A stretch of DNA of 44,719 nt from Pseudomonadota bacterium (GTDB lineage: Bacteria; Pseudomonadota; Gammaproteobacteria; Xanthomonadales; Xanthomonadaceae). The notes beneath the pieces are model-generated. The model searched no databases. It saw only the letters and a list, made by a program, of their open reading frames with translations, and was not told the DNA's origin. Below, in pieces: positions 42,451-44,719 of the stretch (its first letter is position 1; every line of letters begins with the position of its first letter). The DNA is taken from NCBI GenBank assembly GCA_023461075.1, contig JAEWNY010000089.1:1-44719 (forward strand), written 5' to 3'. The position numbers and the translations under genes were made by a program.

Positions 42451-43014
42451 TCAGATCTTGCCGACCAGGTCGAGGGAGGGCTTCAACGTCTTCTCGCCTT
42501 CCTTCCACTTGGCCGGGCAGACCTCGTTGGGATGCTCGGCGACGTACTTGGCGGCCTTGAGCTTGCGCACGGTCTCGGTGACGTCGCGGGCGATCGCGTT
42601 GTCATGCACTTCCATCGTCTTGATCACGCCTTCCGGGTTGATCACGAAGGTGCCGCGCAGCGCCAGGCCTTCCTCGTCGATGTGCACGTCGAAGGCGCGG
42701 GTCAGCTGGTGGGTCGGATCGCCGATCAGGGCGAACTTGGCCTTGCCGACGGCCGGCGAGGTTTCGTGCCAGACCTTGTGCGAGAACTGGGTGTCGGTGG
42801 TGACGATGAACACCTGCGCGCCCAGCTTCTCGAAATCACCGTAGTGCTCGGCGGCGTCTTCGATCTCGGTCGGGCAGTTGAAGGTGAAGGCGGCCGGCAT
42901 GAAGATCAGCACGGACCACTTGCCCTTCAGGTCGGCGTCGGTGACGGTGACGAATTCGCCGTTCTTGAACGCGTTGACCTTGAACGGCTGGACTTGGGTA
43001 TTGATCAGGGACAT
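42451..43014 (-). CDS. ahpC: Alkyl hydroperoxide reductase peroxiredoxin AhpC
   Basis: 187 residues. A typical 2-Cys peroxiredoxin that reduces peroxides and is recycled by AhpF. Peroxidatic Cys47 lies in AAFTFNCPTE and resolving Cys166 in EVCPAKW; E. coli uses 46 and 165. The C-terminus has the usual tail. AAGGAGT 6 bases before the ATG (43027-43021) is a strong ribosome binding site. An OxyR-type operator and an AT-rich promoter lie upstream, so peroxide induction is expected. Confidence 0.97.
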   Translation of the reverse strand: MSLINTQVQPFKVNAFKNGEFVTVTDADLKGKWSVLIFMPAAFTFNCPTEIEDAAEHYGDFEKLGAQVFIVTTDTQFSHKVWHETSPAVGKAKFALIGDPTHQLTRAFDVHIDEEGLALRGTFVINPEGVIKTMEVHDNAIARDVTETVRKLKAAKYVAEHPNEVCPAKWKEGEKTLKPSLDLVGKI

Positions 43015-43082
43015 CGATCGACTCCTTGGTTGGTGGGGAATTCGTGTGGGGATGCATGAGGGCGATCACCGCCCGCCCGACA

Positions 43083-43111
43083 AAGATAGGCCCGGCGAAT
43101 CAATAATACAA
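43083..43111 (-). promoter_or_regulatory. Candidate ahpC promoter
   Basis: On the - strand TTGTAT (43111-43106), a 17-base spacer and TATCTT (43088-43083). The -35 match is poor, as is usual for OxyR-activated promoters, and the adjoining operator ends just upstream. An alternative -10, TATTAT (43108-43103), would need a -35 within the operator. A start near 43076 would leave a leader of about 60 bases. Confidence 0.5.
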
Positions 43112-43129
43112 ATTGATTGTTGAAAATCT

Positions 43130-43152
43130 ATTGATAGATAATGGCTATCAAT
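43130..43152 (-). promoter_or_regulatory. OxyR-type operator: ATTGATAG-N7-CTATCAAT
   Basis: A perfect 8-7-8 inverted repeat (43130-43137 and 43145-43152). The core ATAG-N7-CTAT is one half of the four-element OxyR consensus (ATAG-N7-CTAT-N7-ATAG-N7-CTAT). In the - strand direction the next two elements, at 43126-43123 and 43115-43112, read TTTT and CAAT, so only the distal half is strong. The site lies inside a 55-base AT-rich stretch that contrasts with the rest of the window. It sits immediately upstream of the candidate ahpC promoter. Confidence 0.8.
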
Positions 43153-43160
43153 GGAAGGAC

Positions 43161-44719
43161 TCAGACACTTTCGTCGATCGTCGCCTGGTGTGTGGCTCGG
43201 CGCCGGCTGGCCGGGTCGCGTTGCAACAGGCCGCGGGCCTGGGCCTCTTGATCGGACGGCAACGGCAGGTGCACCGTGAATGCACCCGCCACCCAACTGG
43301 CCACGACCAGGCCGTCGCGCAGCAACAGCCGGTTGCCGGTGACTCGCGGCACCTTGTCGCCCGCCAGCAGGGTGCCGGCCAGGTTCAGGGGATCGGTGGC
43401 CGAGACCACCAGCATCGCGCCATCCGGCTCGCGCTTGCGGACTTGGCGCAGGGCGGCGACGGCTTCGGGCAGGGCGAATTGCTCGCCGACCAGTCCGGTC
43501 ACGAAACGGCCGCCGCGGATTTCGCCGCGCGCTTCCAGCCGCCGGTAGACCCGCAGCAGGTCGCGCCATGGCGGCAGCCAGCTCGCCTCGCGCTCCAGCA
43601 GGCGCCAGCAGACCACGCCGTAGCGGCGCAGAAGCACCCGCGCGATGTGCTCGAGGTCGGCATCGGCGGAGGCATCATCGGCCTCCAGCAGTGGGCGGCG
43701 CAGCAGCGACCAGCGCCCGGCATCGTGGATGCCGGAGACCAGGCCGCGCCGCAACCGGCGGCCCGCTTTCGGGCGCTTGCCCTGCGGCAGCAGCAGCGCA
43801 CGCAGGCCGGCGAAGCTGTCGCAACTTGCCACGCCGCGCGCGACCAGTTCGGCCAGTGCGTCTTCCAGTTCGGTCTGCAGCAGGCGCGATTCGTCCAGCA
43901 ACTCATCGAAGAACAGCGCGCCATGCTGTTTCAACGCATCGGCCACCTTGGCCGCGCGTGAGGACAACGCGGCGGCATCAGGCTCGGCTGCGCGACGCAT
44001 CCAGATCGACTGTTCGCGGCGCGGCAGCAGCACGATGGGCGTGGATCGCACCGGCGACTTGCCGCTGCCCTGAGCATCCGCGGCCGGTCGCAGCCGCGAC
44101 CAGCGCACGCGGCCGGCGCTGCACAACTCATCCAGCCAGTTGATCGAATAGTCAGCGACGCGCGCCGGCAGCAGTTCGCTTTCCCAACCCGCAGCGGCGG
44201 CCTCGTAACCTTCCAGTTGCGCCAGCACCTTGGCCAGCGCCTCTGGCCCGCGCAGGCGTGATTGCGGTGAAACATGCTGCCAATCGCAGAGGAAGCGGAT
44301 GAAATCCTTCGCCGCGACCGGTTCGATTTCCTTTCGCAGCCGCCCCAGCGTGAGCCGATGGATGCGCGCGAGCAGGTTGCGCTCGCACCACTGCTCGTCG
44401 GTGATGGCCTCGTCGAAACGGCCGCGCATCGCATAGCCATCGCGTTCGAGCGCCGCCAAGGAAATCTCGATGTCGGAGCCAACCACGCCTAATCGCTGCG
44501 CCAAACGCGCGACCGTCACCGGGCCGCAGCCGGTCAGGCGCATGCGCACGAGTTCGCGCAGCGCATCCTCGCGCGTCCAGTCTTGCGCCGCGTATTCGGC
44601 GGGTGCGGGGGTGGCCGGGGTCGATGAGGCATCGGGGTGGATCGCCGCGAACATCGGCAGGCGTTCGGCGGCGACCCACGCCGCGGCAGCATCGACATCC
44701 AGGATGGTGGCGCGATGCG
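43161..44719 (-). CDS. lhr: Lhr-type DEAD/DEAH helicase, C-terminal part (5' truncated by window)
   Basis: The frame is open through the window edge, so the start lies beyond 44719; the visible 519 codons lack the helicase motor motifs, which should lie upstream. Visible segments typical of the Lhr C-terminal region: ALRELVRMRLTGCGPVTVARLAQRLGV (winged helix), WCERNLLARIHRLTLGRLRKEIEPVAAKDFIRFLCDWQHV, LRGPEALAKVLAQLEGYEAAAAGWE, LPARVADYSINWLDELCSAGRVRWSRLRP, and VVCWRLLEREASWLPPWRDLLRVYRRLEARGEIRGGRFV. Lhr is a 3'-5' DNA repair helicase. It ends 8 bases before the ahpC operator and reads in the same direction. Confidence 0.88.
   Translation of the reverse strand, partial: HRATILDVDAAAAWVAAERLPMFAAIHPDASSTPATPAPAEYAAQDWTREDALRELVRMRLTGCGPVTVARLAQRLGVVGSDIEISLAALERDGYAMRGRFDEAITDEQWCERNLLARIHRLTLGRLRKEIEPVAAKDFIRFLCDWQHVSPQSRLRGPEALAKVLAQLEGYEAAAAGWESELLPARVADYSINWLDELCSAGRVRWSRLRPAADAQGSGKSPVRSTPIVLLPRREQSIWMRRAAEPDAAALSSRAAKVADALKQHGALFFDELLDESRLLQTELEDALAELVARGVASCDSFAGLRALLLPQGKRPKAGRRLRRGLVSGIHDAGRWSLLRRPLLEADDASADADLEHIARVLLRRYGVVCWRLLEREASWLPPWRDLLRVYRRLEARGEIRGGRFVTGLVGEQFALPEAVAALRQVRKREPDGAMLVVSATDPLNLAGTLLAGDKVPRVTGNRLLLRDGLVVASWVAGAFTVHLPLPSDQEAQARGLLQRDPASRRRATHQATIDESV

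Overview
The window is a gene-dense, GC-rich chromosomal segment of a gammaproteobacterium, most likely of the Xanthomonadaceae/Lysobacteraceae (Lysobacter, Luteimonas, Pseudoxanthomonas or Thermomonas-like). This placement rests on gene content, codon usage and order recognised by eye; no database search was run. I see no rRNA, tRNA, CRISPR array, insertion sequence, integrase or phage gene. No gap between genes exceeds 300 bases.

Layout. (1) 2-5509, + strand: the end of a type IV pilus chemosensory (Pil-Chp) cluster: a 5'-truncated ChpA/PilL hybrid kinase whose coding sequence opens in a 15-bp tandem repeat array, a ChpB-like methylesterase relative with degenerate catalytic residues, and a CheW-like protein. 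(2) 5514-7639, - strand: bioA-rsmE, overlapping. (3) 7711-9865, + strand: nudE-cysQ-mazG, a tightly overlapping nucleotide house-cleaning set. (4) 10018-15644, + strand: response regulator, sensor kinase, and a MacA/MacB-like efflux system with separate ATPase and permease; the adaptor carries an unusual Gln/Arg-rich insertion. (5) 15882-21526, + strand: dgkA, a TerC-family protein, a LemA lipoprotein with two TPM-domain proteins, then lgt-thyA-folA. (6) 21598-31015, - strand: read in transcription order, a membrane protein that may be a BtuM-type cobalamin transporter, a PduO-type adenosyltransferase, an HDAC-like deacetylase, then lptD-surA-pdxA-(csaA-like)-rsmA-apaG-apaH, the classical outer-membrane/ribosome superoperon with one extra gene. 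(7) 31071-33898, + strand: two UbiH-family flavin hydroxylases and a small exported protein. (8) 33901-37685, - strand: glnS, a cysteine-rich lipoprotein, a nucleoside deaminase-like protein and rlmM. (9) 37756-38945, + strand: a DUF2007 protein and an EamA transporter. (10) 38947-44719, - strand: a truncated Lhr-type helicase C-terminus, then ahpC, ahpF, oxyR and a conserved hypothetical. A perfect ATTGATAG-N7-CTATCAAT palindrome, expected for OxyR, lies upstream of ahpC.

How the parts work together: most clusters are housekeeping (cofactors, nucleotide pools, envelope biogenesis, translation). The clearest regulatory circuit is peroxide defence: OxyR with both redox cysteines, AhpC/AhpF with all catalytic cysteines, and the operator. 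I did not find an evidently new multi-gene system. The most interesting leads are the repeat array in chpA, the apparently dead ChpB esterase, the Spy-like insertion in the MacA adaptor, the BtuM candidate beside the corrinoid adenosyltransferase, the hairpin cluster between ahpC and ahpF, and several start sites that look leaderless or overlap divergently.
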